64,000 nt of DNA from contig NZ_LBGV01000001.1 of assembly GCF_001274635.1 (NCBI RefSeq), forward strand, positions 1,116,001-1,180,000. The letters run 5' to 3'. Of the stretch, positions 1 to 10,623 are shown in pieces. How positions within the stretch are numbered: position 1 is the stretch's first letter; each line of letters starts with the position of its first letter. The notes beneath the pieces are model-generated. The model was not told the origin of the DNA and made no database searches. It worked only from the letters and a program-made list of their open reading frames with translations. Made by a program: the position numbers and the translations under genes. The DNA is from Persicobacter sp. CCB-QB2. GTDB lineage: Bacteria; Bacteroidota; Bacteroidia; Cytophagales; Cyclobacteriaceae.

Positions 1-508
1 TTTGCTGAATGCTACCATTTCCCACTTGCAAATTAAAAGTAATGGTGTTGCCATTAAGCTGAGGAGTGGAAAAGTATAATTCCGAAAGGTTTACATTGCG
101 ACCTTCAAACTGAATCGTACGATTGAGTTGAGAAGATTCCTCATCTAAAAGAATTAAAGGCTTTTGGTCGTAAGTTTTATATTTTTTCAATTCCACAGAA
201 GCAATGCTTGCGCCTTTGGAAGAGAAAATCACTTTAATGTCTTCGTTTTCTAAAGTGGCATTAGTGGCAGTTCCGGTAGTGGCCTCTGCTAAATTGCCAA
301 ATTTTTGCTGGTTGATAAGGGCTTGAACGGAGTCCGGAAGTGCCGGCGTTTCCGCTGGTTGGGAAGGCTGAGTAGTCGTCTGCTCGACTTTTGCTGCTTC
401 AACGGCTTGCTGTTTTGCTAAATCCTCTTCGGATGGTGCAAAAAAGTAGCCGTAGGCGAGAAGTAGGGCAGAGATAAGTACTAAGCCTGTTACTTGATTT
501 TTGTCCAT
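1..508 (-). CDS. yidC: Membrane protein insertase YidC, N-terminal part (cut by window edge)
   Basis: The 169 codons visible begin MDKNQVTGLVLISALLLAYG, the usual start of Bacteroidota YidC: one hydrophobic segment (about residues 7-22), then a low-complexity Gln/Glu/Pro-rich linker, then the start of the periplasmic domain. YidC inserts and folds inner-membrane proteins, alone or with SecYEG. The catalytic five-helix core would lie left of the window and cannot be checked. It sits directly downstream of pyrG on the same strand, a common Bacteroidota order, but a strong terminator lies between them, so it probably has its own promoter within the 120-base gap. The start ATG is the complement of 506-508. 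Confidence 0.93.
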   Translation of the reverse strand, partial: MDKNQVTGLVLISALLLAYGYFFAPSEEDLAKQQAVEAAKVEQTTTQPSQPAETPALPDSVQALINQQKFGNLAEATTGTATNATLENEDIKVIFSSKGASIASVELKKYKTYDQKPLILLDEESSQLNRTIQFEGRNVNLSELYFSTPQLNGNTITFNLQVGNGSIQQ

Positions 509-573
509 AATTAAACGTCAATTCTAAAAATTGATCCTGGTTATTTCGATTTTAAGAAACGCGAATTTAATGA

Positions 574-609
574 AAAAAAACACCTCGATGAACCATCGAG
601 GTGTTTTTT
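574..609 (-). terminator. Rho-independent terminator downstream of pyrG
   Basis: A perfect 10-bp stem (CACCTCGATG / CATCGAGGTG, loop AAC) is flanked by an A8 run on the left and a T6 run on the right. It can therefore stop transcription from either side. It lies 20 bases beyond the pyrG stop and separates pyrG from yidC. Confidence 0.88.
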
Positions 610-628
610 AAAAGCTATATTAATGCTA

Positions 629-2591
<1,963 letters not shown>

Positions 2592-3818
2592 ATGGTATTG
2601 TATAGCGGGATGCAAATGTCTTCTTTTTCTACGAGGGAAACCATACATCAGTGGATGGCGGATTTGAAAGCGGTTGCCCAACAGAAGCAGGTTAAAGTGA
2701 AAGCTTGGGTGGATACGGATATCCCGGAATTTTTGGTTGGCGATAAGCTAAAGGTTTATCAATTGGTGCATCAGCAGGTAACCGATCTGCTCGAAACCAC
2801 GGGGGATCACGCGATTGAAATGGAAGTGGGGGTGGGGAAATGCCTGGAGAAGAATATATGGCTGAATTTCCATATTTCCGGAGGCTTTGATTCTTCCTCT
2901 ATAACTCAGGAGCAGCTTGCACACACCTATAAAAAAATGGTAGCGGGAATTGGGGCCGAGATGGAGGTCAGTTTTTTGAAAGACAGGGTTAAATTTTCCC
3001 TGTGTATTCCCTTTCTAAGAAGTGAAGAGGGACTGCCCAGGCCGCTGGCCAATATGAAAGAAGGTGATTTCGAACATCGTTCCATTTTGCTTATAGAAGA
3101 TGATCCGGTGAATGTGATTGTGTTTAAAAAATGGATGAAGCGGTGGAATTTAGAGGTTGTGGTGGCACAAAATGGCCTTCAGGGTTTGAAATTGCTCAAT
3201 GAAAAACCTTTTTCGATGGTTATTCTCGATCTGCAGTTACCCATATTAAATGGCTGGGAATTGATGGAGATGCTCCGGCAATCCGAGCATGCTTATTTTA
3301 AGCAAATCCCGGTGGTAGCCATTACCGCTTTGGTGGATTGGTATGAAGGGGTAAGGCCTGTAAAGGGTATTCAGCAGTTATTGATCAAACCATTTAGGCC
3401 GAAGGATTTATTATCGGCCATCGGTGATCATGTGTTATTTAAAAATGCCACCTTTAAAAAGTCTGCTGCGCTGGCCAAAAAGATCAATGCGCATTATTCC
3501 AAAAGGGATGCCTTAGGCGTACAAACTCTTCCGCTTTATGGGCAGCATGAACTGAAATTAAAGAAATTTTTGCATCGATACCGCAAAGCCCTTAGTACGG
3601 AGGACTATTTTTCCCGAATTGAAGCGGTCGATAATATCCGTTCCACCCTTATTCAGTTGGATGCTGACCAGTTATTGTTGGAAATTGACAACAACGGAGG
3701 TGATCTTAAGGGGTATGCGGCGGTCGAAAAAGGAGTTCAAAATTTACTGCAATCTTTTGGTCAATATGGCTTGGAAAGCAATGCCAAGCCGGTGCAAGTA
3801 CAAAAAAAGCACCACTAG
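2592..3818 (+). CDS. Response-regulator receiver protein with degenerate kinase-like N-terminus
   Basis: A 408-residue protein. The receiver (REC) domain at about 163-285 is complete: acidic pair D170/D171, phospho-acceptor D213 in ILDLQLP, T245 and K266 in LIKPF. The first 145 residues resemble the ATP-binding region of a hybrid sensor kinase in pattern (DKLKVYQLV..., a Gly-poor stretch, ...VKFSLCIPF), but the His phosphorylation site and clear N/G boxes are absent, so it should not be an active kinase. The C-terminal about 100 residues are alpha-helical and could be a decayed HPt domain; this is inference. No partner kinase is adjacent. The ATG at 2592 is the first usable start; a Met at codon 7 is an alternative. 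Its stop lies inside the fabH terminator. Confidence 0.8.
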   Translation: MVLYSGMQMSSFSTRETIHQWMADLKAVAQQKQVKVKAWVDTDIPEFLVGDKLKVYQLVHQQVTDLLETTGDHAIEMEVGVGKCLEKNIWLNFHISGGFDSSSITQEQLAHTYKKMVAGIGAEMEVSFLKDRVKFSLCIPFLRSEEGLPRPLANMKEGDFEHRSILLIEDDPVNVIVFKKWMKRWNLEVVVAQNGLQGLKLLNEKPFSMVILDLQLPILNGWELMEMLRQSEHAYFKQIPVVAITALVDWYEGVRPVKGIQQLLIKPFRPKDLLSAIGDHVLFKNATFKKSAALAKKINAHYSKRDALGVQTLPLYGQHELKLKKFLHRYRKALSTEDYFSRIEAVDNIRSTLIQLDADQLLLEIDNNGGDLKGYAAVEKGVQNLLQSFGQYGLESNAKPVQVQKKHH

Positions 3819-3832
3819 TGTGGTGCTTATAT
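3803..3832 (-). terminator. Terminator of fabH overlapping the end of the convergent receiver gene
   Basis: Stem GCACCAC / GTGGTGC with loop TAGT (3809-3826); on the minus strand it is followed by a T7 run. The TAG stop codon of the plus-strand receiver gene (3816-3818) is the loop, so the terminator of one gene is built from the coding end of the other. Confidence 0.8.
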
Positions 3833-3848
3833 GGCTGTTATCATCGAT

Positions 3849-4862
3849 TTACCAGCGAATCAAAGCGGATGCCCAGGTAAATCCGGAGCCAAAGGCGGCC
3901 AGGCAGATCAAGTCTCCATCTTTCACTTTTCCTTCCTCCCAAGCCTCACTCAAAGCAATCGGAATAGAAGCTGCTGTGGTGTTACCGTAGCGCATAATGT
4001 TGTTGTATACTTTTTCTTCCGGCAATTTCATTTTTTGTTGAATGAAATTACTGATTCTCAAATTGGCCTGATGTGGTACCAGGAGATCAATCTGATCCGG
4101 CGTCATTTGATTAGCTTTTAGGGCTTCCCCAATCACTTCCATAAATCTCACCACCGCGTGCTTGAAGACTACATTGCCATTCATGTGTGGGCGGATGCTC
4201 ATACTCTCTATCACTTCTTGGTTCAGTCTCTGATCCGGATGTCGGCTGGAGCCCGGGTCCTTCCCAAATAACTCCTCCGCATGCGTGCCATCGGCATGCA
4301 AATGCGTGGAAAGAATACCCTGACCGCTTGCTCCTTCTTCGGCCTGAATGACGGCCGCACCTGCTCCATCGCCAAAAATAACCGAAACATTTCTACCACG
4401 GTCCGACATTTCTAAAGCGGAGGACTGGATTTCGGCACCTACCACTAATACCGTTTTATACATGCCGGTTTTGATGAACTGATCTGCCACCGACAGGCCG
4501 TAGATAAAACCGGAGCAGGCATTTCGGATATCAATCGCCGGGATGGTTTTTTCATGAAGTCCCAATTCTCTTTGCATTAAAACGCCGGAGCCCGGAAAAA
4601 AGTAATCCGGGGTGATGGTCGCGAAAACGATCATGTCTACCTCCTGAATGGCGATGCCAGCGCGCTCTAATGCCATTTTTGATGCACGGGTTGCCATATT
4701 GGAACAGGTATCTTTTTCCGGATCAAAAAATCTTCTGCTTTTAATACCGGTACGTTCCTGAATCCACTGGTCCGAAGTGTCCATTTGGGCAGCCAAATCA
4801 TCATTTGTCACCACATTTTCGGGAACATAGTGTCCTACACCTTTAATTCTTGAAAATGTCAT
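3849..4862 (-). CDS. fabH: Beta-ketoacyl-ACP synthase III
   Basis: Condenses acetyl-CoA (or a branched starter) with malonyl-ACP to start fatty acid synthesis; cytoplasmic homodimer. 337 residues, normal for FabH. The catalytic triad is present: Cys116 in RNACSGF, His264 in VPHQANLR and Asn294 in YGNTTAAS. The C-terminal GSGFTW glycine-rich motif is also intact. Single gene with its own terminator; no other fab or plsX gene adjoins it here, so it may be one of several FabH-like copies in the genome. The ATG start gives the standard MTFSRIKGVGHYVPE opening. Confidence 0.95.
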   Translation of the reverse strand: MTFSRIKGVGHYVPENVVTNDDLAAQMDTSDQWIQERTGIKSRRFFDPEKDTCSNMATRASKMALERAGIAIQEVDMIVFATITPDYFFPGSGVLMQRELGLHEKTIPAIDIRNACSGFIYGLSVADQFIKTGMYKTVLVVGAEIQSSALEMSDRGRNVSVIFGDGAGAAVIQAEEGASGQGILSTHLHADGTHAEELFGKDPGSSRHPDQRLNQEVIESMSIRPHMNGNVVFKHAVVRFMEVIGEALKANQMTPDQIDLLVPHQANLRISNFIQQKMKLPEEKVYNNIMRYGNTTAASIPIALSEAWEEGKVKDGDLICLAAFGSGFTWASALIRW

Positions 4863-5052
4863 ATTTCTTATTTCTGTGTTTGTTTCTTTTCATTATTACC
4901 GCCATCAATTTAATAGTTTATGCGGCAATGGCAAATGACATTTAAACTCCTCAAATCGGCTTGTATTTGGGATCTTCCTTTTAACTATTTGGGATTTAGT
5001 GGAATATTACTCAGGATAGGGTGAATTATTGATAGATTAATAATTTTAAAGA

Positions 5053-5077
5053 ATCAGGAAACTCTCTTATTCCTGAT
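5053..5077 (-). terminator. Terminator downstream of the GAF sensor gene
   Basis: Stem ATCAGGAA / TTCCTGAT with a 9-base loop; on the minus strand it is followed by a T-rich but not continuous tract. It lies 4 bases past the stop of the minus-strand GAF gene. Confidence 0.6.
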
Positions 5078-5080
5078 GGT

Positions 5081-6508
5081 TTATTGTGATTTTTTAGCAT
5101 GCGTATTTCGGGCGGCTGCCACTTGGTTGGAAATGTTATAGACGAACAGCTTTTGTTGACCTCCGGAAATCACCTTTTTGTTCAGCTGCCATTGTTTTGG
5201 ATTGTTGTTGATGTGGTCTTCAACCAAAATTTCCGCTTTGATCATGTGGAAATAGGAGGGCGTCTCTTCTAAAGCCATTTTTCGGATGTTTTGCCCACTG
5301 TGATTTTTTTTATTACAATCTTCTATAATCAATGGGCTCAGCCATAAAATATCGCCACTTTGGCTCAATAGCAAGATTCTTTCTCCGCTAATACCATGAC
5401 ATTCCAGCAGTATTGAAAAATGCAGATTGAAACGATCGATTTGTTTTTGATGGTGGTTTTCCTGATCGGCCTGCATGCGGGTCATTTGTTCGTGAGTAGC
5501 GGCCAACTCTTCCATGTTTTGCCGCATTTCTTCTTCCTGTGCCTGCAATTGTTCGGTTTGTAGATTACTGGATTCCAATAGTTTTTTGGTTTGTTTGTTG
5601 ATGTTCAGGTTAATCAGATGAGCGCCGAGATTATTACATATGCCCTTTAAATACTCGAAATAATGTTTTGGATAGGGGTGTAAGGCTGCTAATTCGAGTA
5701 TTCCTACCACCTCTTCATTGTATTTCATCGGCATTAGAATGATGGATGTTGGTGGGGCGTCTCCCAGTCCTGATTTGATACTAAAATAATTGGAAGGGAT
5801 TTCTGTAAGGTAAATTTCCTGAGCCTCCAGATAGCACTGACCCACCAGGCCTTCCCGATCGGTATAGGACTTGTGCAGGTATTTTTTTCGATTGAAGGCA
5901 TAGCAGGCGACCATGTTTATTTTGGTTTTTCCATGGAGTTGGTCAATATGGTAAATCGCTCCCTGCATGCTGTTAGTGTATTGGACGATGGCACTCAGGA
6001 GCCGGTCCTGCTGATTTTCCGCCCCATCGGTTGCCCTGAGCAGCTGATCTATGGCTGCAATGCCTTCTGTAATCCATTGCCTTTTTTTGTCTTCTTCTTT
6101 TTGTGTCTCTACCTGTGCGACATAGGCTTGTAATTGCTCCGATTTCGATTGTAAATCTTTCTGGCTTACTTCCATTTTATGGATCATTTTCTGAGCGCTC
6201 AACTGCAGATTGCGTTGCACCTTTTTATTGACAAATGTCAGGGCAATGATCATCATCACCCCACCAATCGTATTAATGAAATATTCAAGTGAAGTTGTTT
6301 CGTAACCGATAAAAGAGCTCATTTCGAAAAGAGGCGCCATATAAAGCAGGGCGAAGAGGTGAGCGATATTGATGGCTGTGGCCCACCAAAGTGGTTTTTT
6401 TTCTGAGAGATCAAATAATACCCAGGGTAAAATAATCATAGCGGTCATCGTGAGGAATAAGGAAGGTACCGGATTTTGTCCCAGAGGTGTAATCAGGCTA
6501 ATGGCCAC
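5081..6508 (-). CDS. 7TM-GAF sensory protein, C-terminal part of a frameshifted gene
   Basis: 475 residues from a GTG at 6508, but coding potential clearly continues upstream in this frame to about 6605. Order: last part of a multi-helix membrane domain (to about residue 90), coiled coil (about 95-145), GAF domain (about 150-300) with the block GLVGQCYLE...IYLTE, a second coiled coil rich in Gln/Glu (about 305-355), and a C-terminal PAS-like remnant. No kinase, GGDEF or HTH output is present. It is a paralogue of the 592-residue protein at 51991-53769, which has the same order plus a full PAS domain. The missing N-terminus lies in another frame just upstream (6580-6783), so the gene is either a pseudogene or carries a sequencing error. 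Confidence 0.75.
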   Translation of the reverse strand: MAISLITPLGQNPVPSLFLTMTAMIILPWVLFDLSEKKPLWWATAINIAHLFALLYMAPLFEMSSFIGYETTSLEYFINTIGGVMMIIALTFVNKKVQRNLQLSAQKMIHKMEVSQKDLQSKSEQLQAYVAQVETQKEEDKKRQWITEGIAAIDQLLRATDGAENQQDRLLSAIVQYTNSMQGAIYHIDQLHGKTKINMVACYAFNRKKYLHKSYTDREGLVGQCYLEAQEIYLTEIPSNYFSIKSGLGDAPPTSIILMPMKYNEEVVGILELAALHPYPKHYFEYLKGICNNLGAHLINLNINKQTKKLLESSNLQTEQLQAQEEEMRQNMEELAATHEQMTRMQADQENHHQKQIDRFNLHFSILLECHGISGERILLLSQSGDILWLSPLIIEDCNKKNHSGQNIRKMALEETPSYFHMIKAEILVEDHINNNPKQWQLNKKVISGGQQKLFVYNISNQVAAARNTHAKKSQ

Positions 6509-6579
6509 TGTGGTGAAAGAGGTGGGGAAGATGGCGGTAATAATTCGTGCAATATGATTAAGCCGGAGTTTGTTTAGGG

Positions 6580-6783
6580 TCAGGGAAGTAAGGTATACCA
6601 GACAGCTTCCCCGAGTAAAATCAATAATGAAGGCGCGGTAAAAAGCGCCAGGCTTCCAAAAATCAGGCAGGCGATCAGACAGAAATAATTTACCAGATTA
6701 CAAACCCAGAATTTGGTTTTTACCTGTTGATTGTCGGTCGGAAGGCTCCCTAAAAAGAGCAAATTGTCAATTGTCGTCTTCAT
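6580..6783 (-). pseudogene. N-terminal fragment of the frameshifted 7TM-GAF sensor
   Basis: 67 codons beginning MKTTIDNLLFLGSLP with two hydrophobic segments, matching in position the N-terminal membrane region of the paralogue at 51991-53769. Reading moves into the downstream GAF frame if one base is restored in the C4 run at 6609-6612 (G4 on the coding strand). The joined gene would be 5081-6783, about 567 residues, close to the 592 of the paralogue. The start ATG is the complement of 6781-6783. Confidence 0.7.
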
Positions 6784-6911
6784 ATTCGTTGGTCAAATCG
6801 GCATTATTTATAATATTTGAAACTTAACCACTTTGGGAGCGTGCAAGTCAGAAAGGTGAGGGGGAGTGGTGTCAGAAAAATCAAACAGTTCAATTATTTA
6901 GACATTAACTT

Positions 6912-8318
6912 ATGTTTTTAAGGAATAAAGCACATTGGCTATTGGGGGTGATGATGTTTTTTAGCTATGTGGTGAAGGGGCAGGGGTACGAAATAGATCT
7001 TCAAATTAAGGGCGTGGCCCTTCCTGAAATGTATTTGGGCTATTACTTTGGAGAAAAACAGTACGTCAAGGATACTGCAAGTATTTTAACAGATATATCC
7101 GGTGTGGGGCATTACCAATTTAAGGGAGAAGAGCCCTTAAAAGAGGGGATTTATTTTATTTATCATCCGGAAGGGGTTTATTTTCAAATGGTGCCGGACG
7201 AGCAGGCTTTTGCGCTGAAGACCGATACCCTGGACCTGACGGGACATATGGATATTCAGCATTCTCCTAAAAATGAGCTTTTTATTGGCTATGAACATTT
7301 TATCACCAGCCAGAATAATAAAGCGCAGCAGATTCAGCAACAGCTGCAGGCCCTGCCGGAGGGAGCCACTGATCAGCAAAAGGCCTTTCAGGAGCAATTG
7401 ATGCAATTGGACCAAGATGTGAAGGCGCGTCAGTCTGCGGTATTGACCCAACATCCGGAATCCATGACCGCCAAGATTATTAAGGCCACCAAACGACCGG
7501 AGGTACCGGCCTCGCTTGGGAGTCAGCTGGAGCGGGTGATTTATTACCGATCTCATTTTTGGGATAATTTTGACCTGAGCGATCCGGCCTTGCTCAGAAC
7601 TCAATTCTATGCACCAAAAGTGGAGGAATATATGGAGAAACTGACCTATCCGCAGCCGGATTCTTTGTTTGATTCGGCCGTTAGGTTGATTGAATTGTCG
7701 AAAGGCGATGAGGAGACTTTCAGATATATGGTGGTGAATTTGTCCAATCAGTTTGAAATGGGCAAGCGCATCGGGGCCGAGAATGTTTTTGTGAAGCTGG
7801 CGGAGCGCTATTATTTGTCCGGTCAGGCGACTTGGGCAGAGGAGGAAACCATTTCAAAAATCGAGGAGCGGGTAAATCAGTTGAAGCCGAATTTGATTGG
7901 AGAGAGGGCGCCTGATTTAGTGTTGAGAGATCCGGAGGGGAATGAGTTGAATATGGCGGACCATTCCGCACCTTTTACGGTGCTGTTTTTCTATGATCCG
8001 GAATGCGGGCATTGTAAGAAAGAAACCCCGAAAGTATTGGAGGCTTTTCATGAACTACGAGATCAGGGCGTTGAATTCTGGGGAGTGAATACGACCACCG
8101 ATACCGAAAAATGGTTGAAATATGTGGAGGATAAGCAAATGGACTGGATCAATGGGGAGGATCCTTATGTGCAAAGTAATTTCCGCTACGATTATGATAT
8201 TCGAACTACGCCCATCATTTATATTTTGGATAAGGATAAGAAAATCATTGCCAAAAAGATAGCGGCGGAGAATATCACGAAGTTCATCGAAATTTATCAA
8301 AAAGAAGGCGCTAACTAA
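6912..8318 (+). CDS. TlpA-family thioredoxin-like protein with N-terminal DUF4369/DUF5106-type region
   Basis: 468 residues. A signal peptide (about 1-24, ending VVKGQG) sends it to the periplasm or outer membrane. The N-terminal beta-rich part (about 25-120) is of the DUF4369 type. A helical middle part (about 130-330) resembles DUF5106. The C-terminal thioredoxin fold (about 335-465) carries the redox pair in CGHC and the cis-Pro loop TTPIIY. Such proteins are thiol-disulfide oxidoreductases, common in Bacteroidota and usually of unknown substrate. The gene stands alone, with a strong terminator behind it. The family is clear; the client is unknown. Confidence 0.88.
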   Translation: MFLRNKAHWLLGVMMFFSYVVKGQGYEIDLQIKGVALPEMYLGYYFGEKQYVKDTASILTDISGVGHYQFKGEEPLKEGIYFIYHPEGVYFQMVPDEQAFALKTDTLDLTGHMDIQHSPKNELFIGYEHFITSQNNKAQQIQQQLQALPEGATDQQKAFQEQLMQLDQDVKARQSAVLTQHPESMTAKIIKATKRPEVPASLGSQLERVIYYRSHFWDNFDLSDPALLRTQFYAPKVEEYMEKLTYPQPDSLFDSAVRLIELSKGDEETFRYMVVNLSNQFEMGKRIGAENVFVKLAERYYLSGQATWAEEETISKIEERVNQLKPNLIGERAPDLVLRDPEGNELNMADHSAPFTVLFFYDPECGHCKKETPKVLEAFHELRDQGVEFWGVNTTTDTEKWLKYVEDKQMDWINGEDPYVQSNFRYDYDIRTTPIIYILDKDKKIIAKKIAAENITKFIEIYQKEGAN

Positions 8319-8321
8319 ATT

Positions 8322-8362
8322 AAAAACCTCTGAGCGGGAATGTCCCCTCAGAGGTTTTTTTT
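8322..8362 (+). terminator. Terminator after the TlpA-like gene
   Basis: CCTCTGAG / CTCAGAGG stem with a further GGGA/TCCC pairing inside, followed by T8. It lies directly after the stop at 8318. Confidence 0.9.
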
Positions 8363-8394
8363 GGCTTTTGATTACGGGGTTTAGCGGATTTGCT

Positions 8395-8402
8395 TATTTT
8401 TG
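8395..8402 (+). promoter_or_regulatory. Candidate -7 box of the GtrA/glycosyltransferase pair
   Basis: TATTTTTG fits TAnnTTTG and lies 28 bases before the preferred GtrA start. A TTTG at 8367-8370 is 24 bases upstream, slightly beyond the usual spacing, so this is a tentative call. Confidence 0.4.
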
Positions 8403-8429
8403 CCCCCTTATGCGCATTGGCAATTTGAT

Positions 8430-8819
8430 ATGAAAGAATTATTCATGAAGCTACTCAAATTCGGAGTAGTGGGCTTCTCAGGACTTTTTATAGATTTCGG
8501 CATTACCTATTTCACCAAAGAACGTTTGAAGTGGCATAAGTATGTGGCCAACAGTACGGGCTTTATGGTGGCGGCTTCCAGTAATTATATGCTGAACCGC
8601 ATTTGGACTTTTGAAAGTCATGATCCGCAAATATTAATGCAATACTCTCAGTTTATTGGCGTTAGTTTGATCGGATTGGTGTTGAATAATATCATTATTT
8701 ATATTTGTAATGATCGGTTTAAGATCAATTTTTATATCTCTAAAGTTTTCGCAGTGGGTGTGGTGACTTTGTGGAATTTCTTTGTGAATTATTACTTTAC
8801 TTTTTCGTCTACCCTGTAA
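8430..8819 (+). CDS. GtrA-family membrane protein
   Basis: About 129 residues with four hydrophobic helices, the size and pattern of GtrA. The family includes small membrane proteins thought to move undecaprenyl-phosphate-linked sugars across the inner membrane. Typical family features are the opening KFGVVGFSGLFIDFG and NRIWTF after helix 2. The preferred start is the ATG at 8430 (MKELFMKLL); the reading frame is open back to a TTG at 8400, which lies in the promoter box. The next gene begins immediately after the stop (TAA then ATG), so it is translationally linked to the GT-C glycosyltransferase that may use the flipped lipid-linked sugar. Confidence 0.85.
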   Translation: MKELFMKLLKFGVVGFSGLFIDFGITYFTKERLKWHKYVANSTGFMVAASSNYMLNRIWTFESHDPQILMQYSQFIGVSLIGLVLNNIIIYICNDRFKINFYISKVFAVGVVTLWNFFVNYYFTFSSTL

Positions 8820-10532
8820 ATGAGCCTTTTCGATAAATCTAATACCCGGTCTCAGGGGCTGCTAATCTTCTTGGGAGCCTGGTTGATCATTAATTTACTT
8901 CAGGCCTGGGCCGTAGGCGTGCATGAAGATGAAGCCTATTACTGGATGTGGTCCCGTTGGATGGATTGGGGGTATTTTGATCATCCCCCCATGGTTGCGC
9001 TTATCATAAAAATCGGCAAAGGGTTTTTCAGTGGTACATTAGGTTTGCGTCTGATGACGGTGCTCATGAGTACGACTGCCATTTACCTGTTGTGGGAATT
9101 GGTCAAGCCTTATCAGGTGAAATTTGCTCACTTCTGTATGGTGGTGGCCTCTGTTCCGTTGATTCACATTTATGGCTTTGTGACCACGCCGGATGTGCCT
9201 CTGTTTTTCTTTGGTGTGCTGTATTTTCATGCGCTGAAGCGCTATTATCAGGAAGACAGCTGGAAAAATGTGTTGTTGCTTGCGATAGTCATCGCCCTGA
9301 TGTTTTATAGTAAATACCATGCGGTATTGTTGGTGTTTTTCAGCTTGCTGGCCAATTGGAAGTTATTAACAAGACCAAGCTTTTGGGTGACGGCTGTGCT
9401 TTCCGTTTTATTGTTGACGCCGCATATTTACTGGCAAATTTCCAATGAATTCCCATCTATCCAGTATCATTTATTTGACCGCTCTAAGGAGCCCTATAAA
9501 ATAGCGAATACCTATATGTATTTGCTGAATGAGTGGGTGGTCTTTGGGCCATTGACGGCTTATTTCTTATTTAAAGCCGCGCTGAAAGTGAAATTGGAAG
9601 GCGATTTTGATCGTGCCTTGTTGGTGAATTTATTCGGGATTGTCCTATTTTTCTTTATTTCCTCTTTTAAAGGTTGGGTAGAAGCACACTGGACATTGGT
9701 GGCGACGATTCCATTGGTTTTATTGGCGCCCCGAGGGATTCAATATTTATCAGTGGGAGAATACAAGTGGTTTAAAAATTTGTTTGTGGCCAGTTTAGTT
9801 TTGCTGATGACTGCTCGTTTGTTGCTTGGCATTCCGGCAGGTCCATGGTACAGTTTGCCGGCATTGAAAATGTTTAAGGAACGCAAGGAATGGTCTGAAA
9901 GGATACAGGAAGTGGCGCAGGGTCGTCCGGTGGTTTTTGTGAACGGATTTCAAAAACCTTCTCAATTCGGGTTTTATACAGATGGAGCTCACGTGGCCTG
10001 CCTTACGCAGGTGAATTACCGCAAACACCAGTATGATCTTTGGCCCATGCTGGACAGTCTTCAGGGGAAATCCATCGCATTGGTGGGCTATGAAGGGCAG
10101 CTTCCTCAAATGCAAACCTTTGATACGCCTAATGGCAAAGTGAGTGTGGGAATAATGGATGATTTTCAATCTCTGGGGAAAATTTGGAGTGAAATTCAAA
10201 ATCCGGCGCCTACTTATTCTGCCGGGCAAGAGGTAAAACTGGAGGTTTTACTGACGAATAAATTTGACCGAGCCGTTCAATACCATTTCGATTTGGAAGG
10301 GGCGTCTCCGGCATTATTGCCTACCTTTTGGAAAGAAGGAAAAATAGTTCCGGTAGCGCAGCAGCCGATTCCTCTGGAGCAATTAAAATGGAGACAAGGC
10401 GAACAGCGCCTTCAATCTGTGCATATCAAAATGCCTGCGGAAGCAGGAAAATATAAACTGATGATTTCAACCTGTCAGTTTCCCTTTGAAAGAAGATTAA
10501 GTGGACGTGCGATAGATGTGGAGATAAAATAG
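8820..10532 (+). CDS. GT-C (GT39/ArnT-like) membrane glycosyltransferase
   Basis: 570 residues. The first periplasmic loop has the acidic motif HEDEAYYW and later DWGYFDHPP, the signature of PMT/ArnT-like enzymes, which transfer a sugar from a polyprenyl-phosphate donor to a lipid or protein outside the inner membrane. About ten to twelve hydrophobic segments occupy residues 10-350. A soluble beta-rich C-terminal domain (about 370-570) follows. It starts directly at the stop of the GtrA gene, which supports a donor-translocation partnership. Acceptor and sugar cannot be inferred from the sequence. Confidence 0.88.
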   Translation: MSLFDKSNTRSQGLLIFLGAWLIINLLQAWAVGVHEDEAYYWMWSRWMDWGYFDHPPMVALIIKIGKGFFSGTLGLRLMTVLMSTTAIYLLWELVKPYQVKFAHFCMVVASVPLIHIYGFVTTPDVPLFFFGVLYFHALKRYYQEDSWKNVLLLAIVIALMFYSKYHAVLLVFFSLLANWKLLTRPSFWVTAVLSVLLLTPHIYWQISNEFPSIQYHLFDRSKEPYKIANTYMYLLNEWVVFGPLTAYFLFKAALKVKLEGDFDRALLVNLFGIVLFFFISSFKGWVEAHWTLVATIPLVLLAPRGIQYLSVGEYKWFKNLFVASLVLLMTARLLLGIPAGPWYSLPALKMFKERKEWSERIQEVAQGRPVVFVNGFQKPSQFGFYTDGAHVACLTQVNYRKHQYDLWPMLDSLQGKSIALVGYEGQLPQMQTFDTPNGKVSVGIMDDFQSLGKIWSEIQNPAPTYSAGQEVKLEVLLTNKFDRAVQYHFDLEGASPALLPTFWKEGKIVPVAQQPIPLEQLKWRQGEQRLQSVHIKMPAEAGKYKLMISTCQFPFERRLSGRAIDVEIK

Positions 10533-10552
10533 GGGAATTCAACAGGCTTTCT

Positions 10553-10560
10553 TAATTTTG
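10553..10560 (+). promoter_or_regulatory. Candidate -7 box of the OmpA-type gene
   Basis: TAATTTTG matches TAnnTTTG and lies 64 bases before the chosen ATG. No clear TTTG is found at -33, so the call rests on the -7 box alone. Confidence 0.35.
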
Positions 10561-10623
10561 GTAAAGGCCCAAAATCAACCTATAGATTTGGTATTTTTTC
10601 CTTGAAAATTGAATGTTTGGATA

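Noticed and set aside
7137..7604. 155-codon open frame opposite the TlpA-like gene
   Set aside because: Lies wholly inside a well-supported gene on the other strand, with no recognisable domain; shadow of biased codon use.
9795..10229. 144-codon minus-strand frame within the GT-C gene
   Set aside because: Same reason: complete overlap with a clear glycosyltransferase and unusual composition.
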